In this document: piece after piece, positions 37,513-47,797 of the stretch
Numbering within the stretch: position 1 is the stretch's first letter
Layout of the letters: each line of letters begins with the position of its first letter
From: Xylophilus sp. ASV27
GTDB taxonomy: Bacteria; Pseudomonadota; Gammaproteobacteria; Burkholderiales; Burkholderiaceae_C
Direction of reading: 5' to 3'
Assembly (NCBI RefSeq): GCF_016428875.1
Contig: NZ_JAELTO010000010.1
Span: 1 to 58,611, forward strand
DNA: 58,611 bases
Translations under genes and position numbers: made by a program
The notes under the pieces: generated by a model
Told to the model about the DNA's origin: nothing
The model's database searches: none
What the model saw: only the letters and a program-made list of their open reading frames with translations

Positions 37513-38804
37513 ACATGGTCCCGATGTCTCCCGCCGATGCCCAGCCGATTGCGGTGGCCAGGCCGTTGCCGCGGCGCTCGCGGCAGGCGCGTGTGGTCTG
37601 GGGGTCGCGCGTGGTCACCGTGGGCGGCGACGCGCCGGTGCGCGTGCAGTCGATGACCAACACCGACACGGTCGATGCCATCGGCACAGCGATCCAGGTC
37701 AAGGAGCTGGCACTGGCCGGCTCTGAGATGGTGCGCATTACGGTCAACACGCCGGAAGCCGCGGCGCAGGTGCCCTACATCCGCGAGCAGCTCGATCGCA
37801 TGGGCGTGGACGTGCCGCTGGTGGGCGATTTCCACTACAACGGCCACCGCCTTCTGACCGATTACCCGGCCTGCGCCGAGGCCCTGTCGAAGTACCGCAT
37901 CAACCCCGGCAACGTGGGCAAGGGCGACAAGCACGACCGGCAGTTCGGCCAGATGATCGAGGCCGCGCTGCGCTGGAACAAGCCGGTGCGCATCGGCGTC
38001 AACTGGGGCAGCCTGGACCAGGAGTTGCTCGCCGCCCTGATGGACGAGAACAGCCGCCGCGCCGAGCCCTGGGATGCGCGCCAGGTGATGTACGAGGCGC
38101 TGATCACCTCGGCCATCGATTCCGCCCGGCTCGCCCAATCCATGGGCATGGATGGCAGCCAGGTCATCCTGTCCTGCAAGGTGAGCGGCGTGCAGGACCT
38201 GATCTCGGTCTATCGCGAACTGGCGCGCCGCTGCGACTATCCGCTGCACCTGGGCCTGACCGAGGCCGGCATGGGCACCAAGGGCACGGTGGCGTCTACG
38301 GCCGCGCTGTCACTGCTGCTGCAGGAGGGCATCGGCGACACGATCCGTGTCTCGCTGACCCCGCAGCCGGGCGAATCGCGGACCCAGGAAGTGGTCATCG
38401 CCTCCGAGATCCTGCAGGCGCTGGGATTGCGCATCTTCGTGCCCAGCGTGACGGCCTGCCCCGGTTGCGGCCGCACCACCAGCACCACGTTCCAGGAACT
38501 GGCCAAGCAGATCGACGACTACCTGCGCCTGCAGATGCCGGTCTGGCGCAAGAAGTATCCCGGCGTCGAGGGCCTCAAGGTCGCCGTCATGGGCTGCATC
38601 GTCAATGGTCCGGGCGAGAGCAAGCATGCCGACATCGGCATCAGCCTGCCTGGAACCGGCGAGGCCCCGGCGGCGCCGGTGTTCATCGACGGCGAGAAAG
38701 CCCTGACCTTGCGCGGCGACAACATCGCCGCGGAATTCCACCAGCTCGTCGAGAGCTACATCGAACAACGCTTTGGTACGCCGCCCTCCGTGTCGGCGAC
38801 CTGA
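37509..38804 (+). CDS. ispG: 4-hydroxy-3-methylbut-2-enyl diphosphate synthase
   Basis: 431 residues. It is the penultimate enzyme of the MEP isoprenoid pathway and a 4Fe-4S protein. TIM-barrel N-terminal part with [11 protein letters not shown]; cluster cysteines C317, C320 (ACPGCGR) and C363 ([10 protein letters not shown]), with the essential Glu shortly after. ATGA overlap with rodZ. Confidence 0.97.
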   Translation: MNMVPMSPADAQPIAVARPLPRRSRQARVVWGSRVVTVGGDAPVRVQSMTNTDTVDAIGTAIQVKELALAGSEMVRITVNTPEAAAQVPYIREQLDRMGVDVPLVGDFHYNGHRLLTDYPACAEALSKYRINPGNVGKGDKHDRQFGQMIEAALRWNKPVRIGVNWGSLDQELLAALMDENSRRAEPWDARQVMYEALITSAIDSARLAQSMGMDGSQVILSCKVSGVQDLISVYRELARRCDYPLHLGLTEAGMGTKGTVASTAALSLLLQEGIGDTIRVSLTPQPGESRTQEVVIASEILQALGLRIFVPSVTACPGCGRTTSTTFQELAKQIDDYLRLQMPVWRKKYPGVEGLKVAVMGCIVNGPGESKHADIGISLPGTGEAPAAPVFIDGEKALTLRGDNIAAEFHQLVESYIEQRFGTPPSVSAT

Positions 38805-38812
38805 TTCCATAC

Positions 38813-40186
38813 ATGGCTGAGAACAATCCCGCCGCAGCGGAGGCCCCCGCGTCCGCGGTTGCAACCCCCAGGGGCAAGCCCGCCAGGCTCGTTGGCGTGA
38901 AGGGCATGAACGACCTCCTGCCGCCCGAGTCGGCGCGCTGGGAGTGGCTGGAGGCCACGGTGCGCCAGTTGATGGCGCGCTATGCCTATCGCAACATCCG
39001 CACGCCGATCCTGGAGCACACCGACCTGTTCGTGCGCGGCATCGGCGAGGTGACCGACATCGTCGAGAAAGAGATGTACTCGTTCGAGGACCGCTCCGAC
39101 AAGCACGGCCAGTTCGAGCACCTGACCATGCGGCCCGAGAACACCGCGGGCGTGGTGCGGGCCGTGGTCGAGAGCAACCTGCTCTACGACGGCGGCAAGC
39201 GGCTGTACTACATGGGGCCCATGTTCCGCCGCGAGAAACCGCAGCGCGGCCGCTACCGCCAGTTCCACCAGATCGGGGCCGAGGCGCTGGGCTTCTCCGG
39301 CCCCGATGTCGATGCCGAGCTGATCCTGCTGGCCCATGCGCTGTGGAAGGCCATCGGCCTGGCCGACGTGCGCCTGGAGCTCAACAGCCTGGGGCAGCCG
39401 CACGAGCGGGCGCTGCACCGCGCCCGGCTGATCGCCCACCTCGAGCAGCATGCCGACCTGCTGGACGAGGACGGCCGGCGCCGCCTGCACAGCAATCCCC
39501 TGCGCATCCTCGACACCAAGAACCCCGCCATGCAGGCAGTGGTCGAGTCCGCGCCGAAGCTGATCGACTTCCTGGGCGCCGAGTCGCTGGCGCATTTCGA
39601 GGGTCTGCAGTCCATCCTCAAGGCCAACGGCATTGCCTACACCATCAACCCGCGCCTGGTGCGCGGGCTCGACTACTACAACCTCACGGTGTTCGAGTTC
39701 GTGACCGACCGGCTCGGGTCGCAAGGCACCGTGTGCGCAGGCGGCCGCTACGACGACCTGATCGCGCAGATAGGCGGCAAGGCCGCGCCGGCCGTGGGCT
39801 GGGCCATGGGCGTGGAGCGCGTGCTGGAGCTGCTGAAAGAGCAGGGCGCCGCGCTGGAAACGCCCGCGCCCGACGTCTACGCGGTGCTGCCCGACGCCGC
39901 CACGGTGCCGGCGGCGCTGCGCACGCTAGAAGCGCTGCGCGCCGCGGGCGTCTCGGTCCAGATGCATGCCGGCACCGGCACCAGCCCCGGCAGCATGAAG
40001 TCGCAATTCAAGAAGGCCGACGGCAGCGGCGCGCGCTACGCGCTGGTATTCGGCGCCGAGGAGTTCGCGCGCGGCCAGGTCACCGTCAAGGCGCTGCGCG
40101 ACGGCGCCGGCACCCAGCGCCTGGAAGCACTGGATGCGCTGGCCGCCTGGGCGCCCACCCTACAATCCCGCCCTCAACTGAACTGA
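38813..40186 (+). CDS. hisS: Histidyl-tRNA synthetase
   Basis: 457 residues. A class II synthetase with motif 2 ([17 protein letters not shown]), the histidine-binding loop LVRGLDYYN, and a C-terminal anticodon-binding domain from about 350. An extra 25-residue Ala/Pro-rich N-terminus precedes the family start. Its paralogue hisZ lies 8 kb downstream. Confidence 0.97.
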   Translation: MAENNPAAAEAPASAVATPRGKPARLVGVKGMNDLLPPESARWEWLEATVRQLMARYAYRNIRTPILEHTDLFVRGIGEVTDIVEKEMYSFEDRSDKHGQFEHLTMRPENTAGVVRAVVESNLLYDGGKRLYYMGPMFRREKPQRGRYRQFHQIGAEALGFSGPDVDAELILLAHALWKAIGLADVRLELNSLGQPHERALHRARLIAHLEQHADLLDEDGRRRLHSNPLRILDTKNPAMQAVVESAPKLIDFLGAESLAHFEGLQSILKANGIAYTINPRLVRGLDYYNLTVFEFVTDRLGSQGTVCAGGRYDDLIAQIGGKAAPAVGWAMGVERVLELLKEQGAALETPAPDVYAVLPDAATVPAALRTLEALRAAGVSVQMHAGTGTSPGSMKSQFKKADGSGARYALVFGAEEFARGQVTVKALRDGAGTQRLEALDALAAWAPTLQSRPQLN

Positions 40187-40201
40187 ACGACCATCCGATC
40201 C

Positions 40202-40897
40202 ATGGCTTCCCATCTCGATCTCGAAGAACAAGAACAGCTCGATCAGCTCAAGCATTTCTGGAACCGCTGGGGCGCGCTCATCACCTGGGCGCTGATCGTG
40301 GCGTTCGGTGCGCTTGCCGCCTGGAATGGCTACCAGTACTGGCAGCGCCGCCAGGCCAGCCAGGCCTCGGTGCTCTACGACGAGGTCGACCGCGCCGCCG
40401 AGGCGGGCGATGCCACGCGCGTGGAGCGCGCCTTCAACGACCTCAAGGACAAGTTCGGCCGCACCCTCTACGCCTCCCAGGGCGGGCTGCTGGCGGGCAA
40501 GGCGCTGTACGACAAGGGCCAGATCGATGCGGCCAAGGCGGCGCTGGCCTGGGTCGCGGAAAAATCCGCGGACACCGGCTACCAGGCCGTCGCCCGCCTG
40601 CGCCTGGCCGCCGTGCTGCTCGACGCCAAGGCCTATGACGAGGCGATGCGCCAGCTCAGTGCGAGTTTCCCGCCGTCCTTCGTGCCGCTGGCAGATGACC
40701 GCAAGGGCGACGTGCTGCTGGCCCAGGGCAATAAGGCCGAGGCCGCCGCCGCCTACGGCCGTGCCTGGAAGGCGTTCGACGAAGGCACCGACTACCGCAA
40801 CCTCATCGAGATCAAGCTCAATGCCCTCGGCGTCGACCCGCTCGCCGGTGCATCCCTGGTGGCGCCGTCCGCCGCGGCCGTGGAGAAGAAACCGTGA
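40202..40897 (+). CDS. yfgM: YfgM-family membrane-anchored TPR protein
   Basis: 231 residues. A cytoplasmic N-terminus, one membrane helix (about 24-45, rich in Trp/Tyr at its end) and a periplasmic TPR-like domain. In E. coli YfgM binds the SecYEG translocon and periplasmic chaperones. It sits between hisS and bamB, as in most proteobacteria. The GTGA junction couples it to bamB. Confidence 0.93.
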   Translation: MASHLDLEEQEQLDQLKHFWNRWGALITWALIVAFGALAAWNGYQYWQRRQASQASVLYDEVDRAAEAGDATRVERAFNDLKDKFGRTLYASQGGLLAGKALYDKGQIDAAKAALAWVAEKSADTGYQAVARLRLAAVLLDAKAYDEAMRQLSASFPPSFVPLADDRKGDVLLAQGNKAEAAAAYGRAWKAFDEGTDYRNLIEIKLNALGVDPLAGASLVAPSAAAVEKKP

Positions 40898-42069
40898 CGC
40901 TCGCGATGAATTTCAAGCCAAATAGCCGTGTAGCCCAGGTAGTACCTAGGCTTTGTGCTATTATTTTTGTAGCATCCCTGGCCGGCTGCTCGACGGTGAG
41001 CGGCTGGTTCGGCTCCAAGAAGATCGAGCCCAAGCCGCTGGCGCCCAACGTGGTCGTGCTGGGGGTGCGCCAGGCCTGGACGGCCAAGATTCCGAGCGTC
41101 GGCTTCTCGCTCACGCCCGCCGTGCAGGGCGATACCCTGACGCTGGCCAGCGACGACGGCACCGTCACCGCGCTCGATGGCCGCACCGGCCGCGAGCTGT
41201 GGCGCGCCAGCGCGGGTGCGCCGCTGTCCGCCGGCGTGGGTACCGACGGCACGCTGACCACCGTGGTCAGCCGCAACAACGAGATCGTCGCGTTTGCCCA
41301 GGGGCGCCAGAGCTGGCGCGCCAAGCTGTCGGCCGAGGCCTTCACCGCGCCCCTGGTGGCCGGCGGCCGGGTCTTCGTGCTTGCGGCGGACCGCTCGGTG
41401 TCGGCCTACGACGGCCAGAGCGGCCGCAAGCTGTGGACGCAGCAGCGCCCTGGCGGCGAGCCGCTGGTGCTGCGCCATAGCGGCGTATTGCTCGCCATGG
41501 GCAACACGCTGGTGGTCGGGCTCTCGGGCCGGCTGTCCGGGCTCGACCCCGACAACGGCAGCCTGCGCTGGGAGGCCCCCGTCGCCGCGCCGCGCGGCAC
41601 CAACGACGTGGAGCGGCTGGTCGACCTGGTGGGCCGCGTCAGCCGCCTCGACGGCGTGATCTGCACCCGCGCGTTCCAGGCGGCCGTCGGCTGCGTGGAC
41701 GCCACCCGCGGCCAGACGCTGTGGAGCCGGCCGGCCAGCGGCTACACCGGCGTGGACGGCGACGACATGCGCATCTTCGGCACCGAGTCCAACGGCGTCG
41801 TCAACGCCTGGCGCCGCCGCGACGGCGAGCGCGCCTGGAGCGTGGACCGGCTGCAATACCGGCATCTCTCCGCACCGCTGGTGCTCGGCCGCTCCGTCGT
41901 GTTCGGCGACGCCGACGGCCTGGTGCACTTCCTCTCGCGCGAAGACGGTGCGCCGCTCAACCGCCTGACCACCGACGGCTCGGCCATCACCACCGCTCCG
42001 GTGGAAGTGGGCGGCTCGCTGGTCCTGGTGACGAAGAACGGCGGCGTCTTCGGCTTCGTGCCGGACTGA
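40894..42069 (+). CDS. bamB: Outer-membrane assembly lipoprotein BamB
   Basis: 391 residues from a GTG overlapping the yfgM stop, with GGAG eight bases upstream; an ATG at 40906 is an alternative. Signal peptide with lipobox SLAGC (C32), then an eight-bladed PQQ-type propeller (repeats such as [15 protein letters not shown]). The signal peptide is encoded by an AT-rich intergenic-type repeat (40913-40973), unlike the GC-rich rest of the gene. Confidence 0.94.
   Translation: MTLAMNFKPNSRVAQVVPRLCAIIFVASLAGCSTVSGWFGSKKIEPKPLAPNVVVLGVRQAWTAKIPSVGFSLTPAVQGDTLTLASDDGTVTALDGRTGRELWRASAGAPLSAGVGTDGTLTTVVSRNNEIVAFAQGRQSWRAKLSAEAFTAPLVAGGRVFVLAADRSVSAYDGQSGRKLWTQQRPGGEPLVLRHSGVLLAMGNTLVVGLSGRLSGLDPDNGSLRWEAPVAAPRGTNDVERLVDLVGRVSRLDGVICTRAFQAAVGCVDATRGQTLWSRPASGYTGVDGDDMRIFGTESNGVVNAWRRRDGERAWSVDRLQYRHLSAPLVLGRSVVFGDADGLVHFLSREDGAPLNRLTTDGSAITTAPVEVGGSLVLVTKNGGVFGFVPD
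40913..40973 (+). repeat. AT-rich dispersed repeat embedded in bamB signal sequence
   Basis: It aligns by eye with 50328-50383: both run AAATA, then a G/C block, TAGCC, about ten variable bases, CCT(A/G)GGCTT, and GCTATTA with T-rich flanks. The outer parts are inverted (GTAGCC/GGCT; GCTA near both ends). It encodes residues from about 7 to 27 of BamB. Confidence 0.6.
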
Positions 42070-42089
42070 GTGCCGCCAGAACAGGATCC

Positions 42090-43433
42090 ATGAAACCCGT
42101 CATCGCGCTCGTAGGGCGTCCCAACGTCGGAAAATCGACGCTCTTCAATCGCCTCACCAAGTCGCGCGATGCCATCGTGGCCGACTTCGCCGGCCTCACG
42201 CGCGACCGCCACTACGGCAACGGCCGCCAGGGCAAGCACGAGTACATCGTCATCGATACCGGCGGCTTCGAGCCGGACGCGTCCGACGGCATCTTCAAGG
42301 AGATGGCCAAGCAGACGCAGCAGGCCGTGGCCGAAGCGGACGTGGTGATCTTCGTCGTCGACGCCCGCGCCGGGCTGTCGGCGCAGGACCATGACATCGC
42401 GCGCTATCTGCGGCGCCTGGGCAAGCCGTGCGTGCTGGCCGCCAACAAGGCCGAGGGTATGCGCGAAGGCGTGCAACTGGTCGATTTCTTCGAGCTGGGC
42501 CTGGGCGAGGTCTACCCCGTCTCGGCCGCCCACGGCCAGGGCATCCGCAGCCTGGTCGAACTCGCGCTCGAGCCGCTGCACCTGCCCGAACCGGACGACT
42601 CCGAAGATGCTGCCGACGGCAGCGTCATCAAGCTGGCGGTGGCCGGCCGCCCGAACGTCGGCAAGTCCACGCTGATCAACACCTGGCTCGGCGAAGAGCG
42701 GCTGGTCGCGTTCGACATGCCAGGCACCACGCGCGACGCGATCAGCGTGCCCTTCGAGCGCGGCGGCCAGCGCTTCGAATTGATCGACACCGCCGGTCTG
42801 CGCCGCAAGGGCAGGGTGTTCGAGGCGATCGAGAAGTTCTCGGTGGTCAAGACCCTGCAGGCCATCGAATCCGCCAACGTCGTGCTGCTGCTGCTCGACG
42901 CCACCCAGGGCGTGACCGACCAGGACGCGCACATCGCCGGCTACATCCTGGAGAGCGGGCGCGCCGTGGTGCTGGCCGTGAACAAATGGGACGCGGTGGA
43001 CGAGTACCAGCGCGAACTGCTGCAGCGCTCCATCGAGACGCGGCTGGCCTTCCTGAAGTTCGCCGCCCTGCATTTCATTTCCGCGAAGAAGCGCCAGGGC
43101 CTGGGGCCGCTGTGGGCTTCCATCGCGCAAGCGCACCGGGCGGCGACCTGCAAGATGCCCACGCCAGTGCTCACCCGGCTGTTGCTGGAGGCCGTGCAGT
43201 TCCAGAGCCCCAAGCGCGGCGGCATGTTCCGGCCCAAGCTGCGCTATGCGCATCAGGGCGGCATGAACCCGCCGGTGATCGTGATCCACGGCAATTCGCT
43301 CGAGCACGTGACCGATGCCTACAAGCGCTTTCTCGAAGGGCGCTTCCGCAAGGAATTCAATCTGGTCGGCACGCCATTGCGCATCGAGATGAAGACCTCC
43401 CAGAACCCTTTCTCCGAAAAGGGCGAAACCTGA
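42090..43433 (+). CDS. der: Ribosome-assembly GTPase Der
   Basis: 447 residues with two GTPase domains in tandem, each with GRPNVGKS (9-16 and about 186-193), and a C-terminal KH-like domain. It is needed for 50S maturation. G3 and G4 motifs (DTGGF, DTAGL; NKAEG, NKWD) are visible. It follows bamB by 20 bases. Confidence 0.98.
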   Translation: MKPVIALVGRPNVGKSTLFNRLTKSRDAIVADFAGLTRDRHYGNGRQGKHEYIVIDTGGFEPDASDGIFKEMAKQTQQAVAEADVVIFVVDARAGLSAQDHDIARYLRRLGKPCVLAANKAEGMREGVQLVDFFELGLGEVYPVSAAHGQGIRSLVELALEPLHLPEPDDSEDAADGSVIKLAVAGRPNVGKSTLINTWLGEERLVAFDMPGTTRDAISVPFERGGQRFELIDTAGLRRKGRVFEAIEKFSVVKTLQAIESANVVLLLLDATQGVTDQDAHIAGYILESGRAVVLAVNKWDAVDEYQRELLQRSIETRLAFLKFAALHFISAKKRQGLGPLWASIAQAHRAATCKMPTPVLTRLLLEAVQFQSPKRGGMFRPKLRYAHQGGMNPPVIVIHGNSLEHVTDAYKRFLEGRFRKEFNLVGTPLRIEMKTSQNPFSEKGET

Positions 43434-43564
43434 AACCCGGCGCCCACGGTGTCGCGCAAGTGCCCTTGTTTTGTTGTGGAAATTCGTGACGATTTTCCGT
43501 TTGGGCGAATGCGGTGTGGTAAGGTGACGTTTTACAACAACATTCTTTGAACACGGAGAATATC

Positions 43565-43816
43565 GTGAGCAATAAAGGCCAACTTTTGCAGGATCCTTTT
43601 CTGAACGCGCTGCGCCGCGAGCACGTTCCGGTGTCCATCTATTTGGTCAACGGCATCAAGCTGCAAGGTCAAATCGAATCCTTCGACCAGTATGTGGTGT
43701 TGCTGCGCAATACCGTCACGCAGATGGTCTACAAGCACGCGATTTCCACCATCGTTCCCGGCCGCGCCGTGAACTTTTCCACCGCCGACAGCGCGGATGG
43801 CGACGCTGCCGCGTGA
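43565..43816 (+). CDS. hfq: RNA chaperone Hfq
   Basis: 83 residues from a GTG with GGAGA six bases upstream. The N-terminus [18 protein letters not shown] and the Sm2 motif [10 protein letters not shown] are diagnostic. Hexameric Hfq pairs small RNAs with mRNAs. The 131-base gap after der is relatively AT-rich and probably carries its own promoter (TGGTAAGGT near 43516-43524 is a candidate). Confidence 0.97.
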   Translation: MSNKGQLLQDPFLNALRREHVPVSIYLVNGIKLQGQIESFDQYVVLLRNTVTQMVYKHAISTIVPGRAVNFSTADSADGDAAA

Positions 43817-43870
43817 GTGGCGGCTGCACACCTGCGACGGACAAGGCGCTGAGCCTTTCCCCTCGCTGAC

Positions 43871-45046
43871 TTGAGCCTCGACGACTTCCCCAGCCAGACC
43901 GCAGCCCCCGTCCTGTTGGTGGGGGTGGACCTGGGCCTGCCGCATTTCGATGCGGAATTGGAAGAACTGGGGCTGCTCGCGCAGACCGCGGGACTCGAGC
44001 CCGTGGCGCGGGTCACCGCCAAACGCAGGGCGCCCGATGCGGCCTTGTTCGTGGGCAGTGGCAAGGCCGACGAGATACGCCTGCTGGCGCAGCACCACGG
44101 CGCGGTCGAAGTGCTGTTCGACCAGTCGCTGTCGCCGGCGCAGCAACGCAATCTCGAACGCCACCTCGGTCTGCCGGTGAACGATCGCACGCTGCTGATC
44201 CTCCAGATCTTCGCGCAGCGGGCGCGCAGCCACGAGGGCAAGCTGCAGGTCGAGCTGGCACGCCTGCAGTACCTCAGTACCCGGCTGGTACGCCGCTGGT
44301 CCCACCTGGAGCGCCAGACCGGCGGCGCCGGGGTGCGTGGCGGCCCGGGCGAAAAGCAGATCGAGCTGGACCGCCGCATGATCGGCGAGGCCATCAAGCG
44401 CACCAAGGAGCGGCTGCACAAGGTCAAGCGCCAGCGCGGTACGCAGCGGCGCCAGCGCGAACGGCGCGAGACCTTCAACATCTCGCTGGTGGGCTATACC
44501 AACGCGGGCAAGTCCACGCTGTTCAATGCGCTGGTCAAGGCACGCGCCTATGCGGCGGACCAGCTGTTCGCGACGCTCGACACCACCACGCGCCAGTTGT
44601 ACCTGGGGGAGGGCGTCGGCTCGGTGTCCCTCTCCGATACCGTGGGCTTCATCCGCGACCTGCCGCACGGCCTGGTCGACGCCTTCCAGGCCACGTTGCA
44701 GGAAGCGGTCGATGCCGACCTGCTGCTGCATGTGGTGGACGCCGCCAACCCCGGCTTCCCGGAGCAGATTGCCCAGGTGCAGCGGGTGCTGGCGGAGATC
44801 GGTGCCGCCGATGTTCCCCAGTTGCTGGTCTTCAACAAGCTCGATGCGGTGGCGCCCGAGACCCAGCCCGTGCTGCGCGAGGACCATTATGGGCTGGATG
44901 GGGTGCAGGTGCCGCGGATCTTCGTGAGTGCCCGCAGCGGCGAAGGCCTGGCGCCGCTGCGTACTGCGCTGGCGGCCAGGGCCGCCGCGCGGCGGGTGGA
45001 GATGACCCTTGCTGATGATCCGTCATTGGCCGGGGTTTCCGGTTGA
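43871..45046 (+). CDS. hflX: Ribosome-associated GTPase HflX
   Basis: 391 residues from a TTG. N-terminal HflX domain with a coiled-coil region (about 150-200, basic), then the GTPase domain with GYTNAGKS, DTVGFI and NKLD. HflX splits stalled or stress-hibernating ribosomes. hfq-hflX-hflK-hflC order is standard. No better start codon is available in the 54-base gap. Confidence 0.94.
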   Translation: MSLDDFPSQTAAPVLLVGVDLGLPHFDAELEELGLLAQTAGLEPVARVTAKRRAPDAALFVGSGKADEIRLLAQHHGAVEVLFDQSLSPAQQRNLERHLGLPVNDRTLLILQIFAQRARSHEGKLQVELARLQYLSTRLVRRWSHLERQTGGAGVRGGPGEKQIELDRRMIGEAIKRTKERLHKVKRQRGTQRRQRERRETFNISLVGYTNAGKSTLFNALVKARAYAADQLFATLDTTTRQLYLGEGVGSVSLSDTVGFIRDLPHGLVDAFQATLQEAVDADLLLHVVDAANPGFPEQIAQVQRVLAEIGAADVPQLLVFNKLDAVAPETQPVLREDHYGLDGVQVPRIFVSARSGEGLAPLRTALAARAAARRVEMTLADDPSLAGVSG

Positions 45047-45085
45047 TTCGGCACAATCCGACAACTTGATAACGAGAATTTGCGC

Positions 45086-46501
45086 ATGACTCTCACAACA
45101 CAGGCCTCGCGCTGGATGGGGATTCCGGGCCGTATCAGGGGGATGTTCAACCTGAACGATCCCCGATGGGGCCGGGGCGGCGACGCGCCCCAGGACGGCG
45201 CACGCAACGACGGCCCGCGGCCTGGCGAGGATGTACCGCCCCCTCCGCCGCCGCCTCCACGTGGACGCCCCCAGGGACCCAACCAGGGTCCGCCCGATCT
45301 GGACGAACTGTGGCGCGACTTCAACCGCAAGCTCGGCGGCCTCCTCGGCGCCGGTCGCGGCCGTGGGCGCGGTAACGGCGGCAACGGCGGCGGCGGGGGC
45401 TTCCAGCCCGACATGAAGAATGCCGGTTTCGGCGTGGGCCTGATCTGCGCCATCGCGGTGCTGATCTGGCTGGGTACGGGCTTCTTCATCGTGCAGGAAG
45501 GCCAGCAGGCCGTCATCACCCAGTTCGGCAAGTACAAGTCCACCGTGGGCGCCGGCTTCAACTGGCGGCTGCCGTATCCGATCCAGCGGCACGAACTGGT
45601 GTTCGTGACGCAGATCCGGTCGGTCGATGTCGGCCGCGACAGCATCATCAAGTCCACCGGCCTGCGCGAGTCGGCCATGCTGACGCAGGACGAGAACATC
45701 GTCGAGATCAAGTTCGCGGTGCAGTACCGGCTGAACGATGCACGGGCCTATCTGTTCGAGAGCAAGGACCCCGGCGCGGCCGTGGTCCAGGCGGCGGAAA
45801 GCTCGGTGCGCGAGGTCGTCGGCAAGATGAACATGGACTCGGCGCTGGCCGAGGAGCGCGACCAGATCGCGCCGCGCGTGCGGGAACTCATGCAGAACAT
45901 CCTCGACCGCTACAAGGTCGGCGTGGAAGTCGTCGGCATCAATCTGCAGCAGGGCGGCGTGCGGCCGCCGGAGCAGGTGCAGGCGGCCTTCGACGATGTG
46001 CTCAAGGCCGGCCAGGAGCGCGAGCGCGCCAAGAACGATGCCGCCGCGTATGCCAACGACGTGATTCCGCGCGCGGTGGGCTCGGCCTCCCGCATCAAGG
46101 AAGAGGCCGACGGCTACAAGGCCCGCATCGTGGCGCAGGCGCAGGGCGATGCGCAGCGCTTCGGCTCCGTGCTGGGCGAGTACCAGAAGGCGCCGCAGGT
46201 CACCCGCGACCGGATGTACCTCGACGCCATGCAGAGCATCTACAGCGGCGTCACCAAGATCCTGGTGGATTCGCGCCAGGGCTCGAATCTGCTGTATCTG
46301 CCCCTCGACAAGATCATGCAGATGCAGTCATCGCCGCCTGGCGCGGGCGCGGGCGCGGACGCCGCCCCGGGCAGCACCTCTTCCTCCTCGGGCAACGGTT
46401 CCGTGCCCCCGACCTCGGCGGCATCTACGTCGCCCTATTCAAGCGATGCTCGCACCCGGGAAACCTCCACCTCCCGCACGCGTGAGCGCGAGTCTCGCTA
46501 G
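45086..46501 (+). CDS. hflK: FtsH protease regulator HflK
   Basis: About 471 residues. Gly/Pro-rich cytoplasmic N-terminus, a membrane helix (about 110-133), SPFH/band-7 domain and a periplasmic coiled coil ending in a Ser-rich tail. It forms the HflKC cage around FtsH. The start is uncertain: ATG 45086 has GAGAA upstream, while ATG 45143 gives the common MFNLNDPRWGRG N-terminus but its purine run touches the codon. Confidence 0.93.
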   Translation: MTLTTQASRWMGIPGRIRGMFNLNDPRWGRGGDAPQDGARNDGPRPGEDVPPPPPPPPRGRPQGPNQGPPDLDELWRDFNRKLGGLLGAGRGRGRGNGGNGGGGGFQPDMKNAGFGVGLICAIAVLIWLGTGFFIVQEGQQAVITQFGKYKSTVGAGFNWRLPYPIQRHELVFVTQIRSVDVGRDSIIKSTGLRESAMLTQDENIVEIKFAVQYRLNDARAYLFESKDPGAAVVQAAESSVREVVGKMNMDSALAEERDQIAPRVRELMQNILDRYKVGVEVVGINLQQGGVRPPEQVQAAFDDVLKAGQERERAKNDAAAYANDVIPRAVGSASRIKEEADGYKARIVAQAQGDAQRFGSVLGEYQKAPQVTRDRMYLDAMQSIYSGVTKILVDSRQGSNLLYLPLDKIMQMQSSPPGAGAGADAAPGSTSSSSGNGSVPPTSAASTSPYSSDARTRETSTSRTRERESR

Positions 46502-46509
46502 GAGCCGCC

Positions 46510-47424
46510 GTGAACAGAATCGGTTTCATTGCATCGTCCATCCTCGTCGTGCTGGCCTTGCTCAGCTCCATGCTGTTCGTGGTCGATCAGCGCCAGTTCG
46601 GCGTGGTCTACGCGCTGGGCCAGATCAAGGAAGTGATCACCGAGCCCGGCCTGCACTTCAAGCTGCCGCCGCCGTTCCAGAATGTCTCGTACATCGACAA
46701 GCGCCTGCTCACGCTCGACAGCTCGGACACCGAGTCCATGCTGACGGCCGAGAAGCAGCGCGTGGTGATCGACTGGTACGTGCGCTGGCGCATTTCCGAC
46801 CCGTCGGAATTCATCCGCAACGTCGGGCTCGACGAGAACGCCGGCGCGCTGCAGCTCAACCGCGTGGTACGCAACGCGTTCCAGGCGGAGATCAACCGGC
46901 GCACGGTGGGAGAGCTGATCTCGTCCAAGCGCGACGACCTGATGAACGACGTCAAGCGCCAGGTGATCCAGGTGGTCAAGGGCGGCCGCCCGTGGGGCAT
47001 GGAGATCGTGGACGTGCGCATCACCCGGGTCGACTACGTGGAGGCGATCACCGAATCGGTCTACCGCCGCATGGAGGCCGAGCGCAAGCGCGTGGCCAAC
47101 GAGCTGCGCTCCACCGGCGCGGCCGAGGGCGAGAAGATCCGCGCCGATGCCGACCGCCAGCGCGAGGTCACCCTGGCCAATGCCTACCGCGACGCGCAGA
47201 AGACCAAGGGCGATGGCGACGCCGAGGCCGCGCGCATCTACGCCGAAGCATTCGGCAAGGACCCGCAGTTCGCCAAGTTCTATCGCAGCCTCGACGCCTA
47301 CAAGGCGAGCTTTGGCAAGAAGGGCGACTTCATGGTGGTGGACCCGTCGTCCTCCGACTTCTTCAGCGCCTTCCGCGGCAGTGCTGCGTCCACGGCACCC
47401 GCCGCAGTGCCGCGCCGCCCCTGA
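46510..47424 (+). CDS. hflC: FtsH protease regulator HflC
   Basis: 304 residues. N-terminal signal-anchor helix (1-22), SPFH domain, and helices with ERKRVANELRSTGAAEGEKI typical of HflC. It partners with HflK, eight bases upstream. Confidence 0.96.
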   Translation: MNRIGFIASSILVVLALLSSMLFVVDQRQFGVVYALGQIKEVITEPGLHFKLPPPFQNVSYIDKRLLTLDSSDTESMLTAEKQRVVIDWYVRWRISDPSEFIRNVGLDENAGALQLNRVVRNAFQAEINRRTVGELISSKRDDLMNDVKRQVIQVVKGGRPWGMEIVDVRITRVDYVEAITESVYRRMEAERKRVANELRSTGAAEGEKIRADADRQREVTLANAYRDAQKTKGDGDAEAARIYAEAFGKDPQFAKFYRSLDAYKASFGKKGDFMVVDPSSSDFFSAFRGSAASTAPAAVPRRP

Positions 47425-47432
47425 GTCCGGCG

Positions 47433-47621
47433 GTGGATTCCGATACCGTCTGGACGGCGGTGGCGCTGATTCTGGTGATCGAAGGGCTGCTGCCCTTCGC
47501 GTCGCCGAACGGCTGGCGCCAGGCCTTCACCCGTCTGATACAGCTGCGCGACGGGCAGATCCGGTTTTTCGGACTCATCAGCGTGGCCTGCGGGCTGACG
47601 CTGCTCTGGCTCCTGTCCTAG
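47433..47621 (+). CDS. Small membrane protein, DUF2065 (YjeT) family
   Basis: 62 residues from a GTG eight bases after hflC. Two hydrophobic segments (about 7-20 and 43-60) around the conserved-looking EGLLPFASPNGWRQ. In E. coli the homologue yjeT also lies behind hflC and before purA. Function unknown. Confidence 0.88.
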   Translation: MDSDTVWTAVALILVIEGLLPFASPNGWRQAFTRLIQLRDGQIRFFGLISVACGLTLLWLLS

Positions 47622-47765
47622 GGCGTGTCATCATTTATTTCACTCCCGCGCTGGCCCCGGCGTGCGGATGGATGCGCCAAGCGCGGCGCGGCCATAGCAG
47701 GGCTATTGGCAAGCCGTGCGACAAAGACGGCTCCGACGCCCTGAAAACGGGCCGGGGCGTGTCGG

Positions 47766-47771
47766 TAGAAT
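47766..47771 (+). promoter_or_regulatory. -10 element candidate for hisZ
   Basis: TAGAAT, 27 bases before the hisZ ATG, in the 176-base gap after the DUF2065 gene. The rest of this gap is GC-rich with no ORF. The -35 is unclear. Confidence 0.4.
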
Positions 47772-47797
47772 CGCGTTTTTAACAGCACCCTCTTTCC

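Noticed and set aside
35841-38249. An 802-codon open frame on the minus strand opposite pilF, rodZ and ispG
   Set aside because: High-GC shadow of real genes; Arg/Ala/His-rich translation without conserved motifs.
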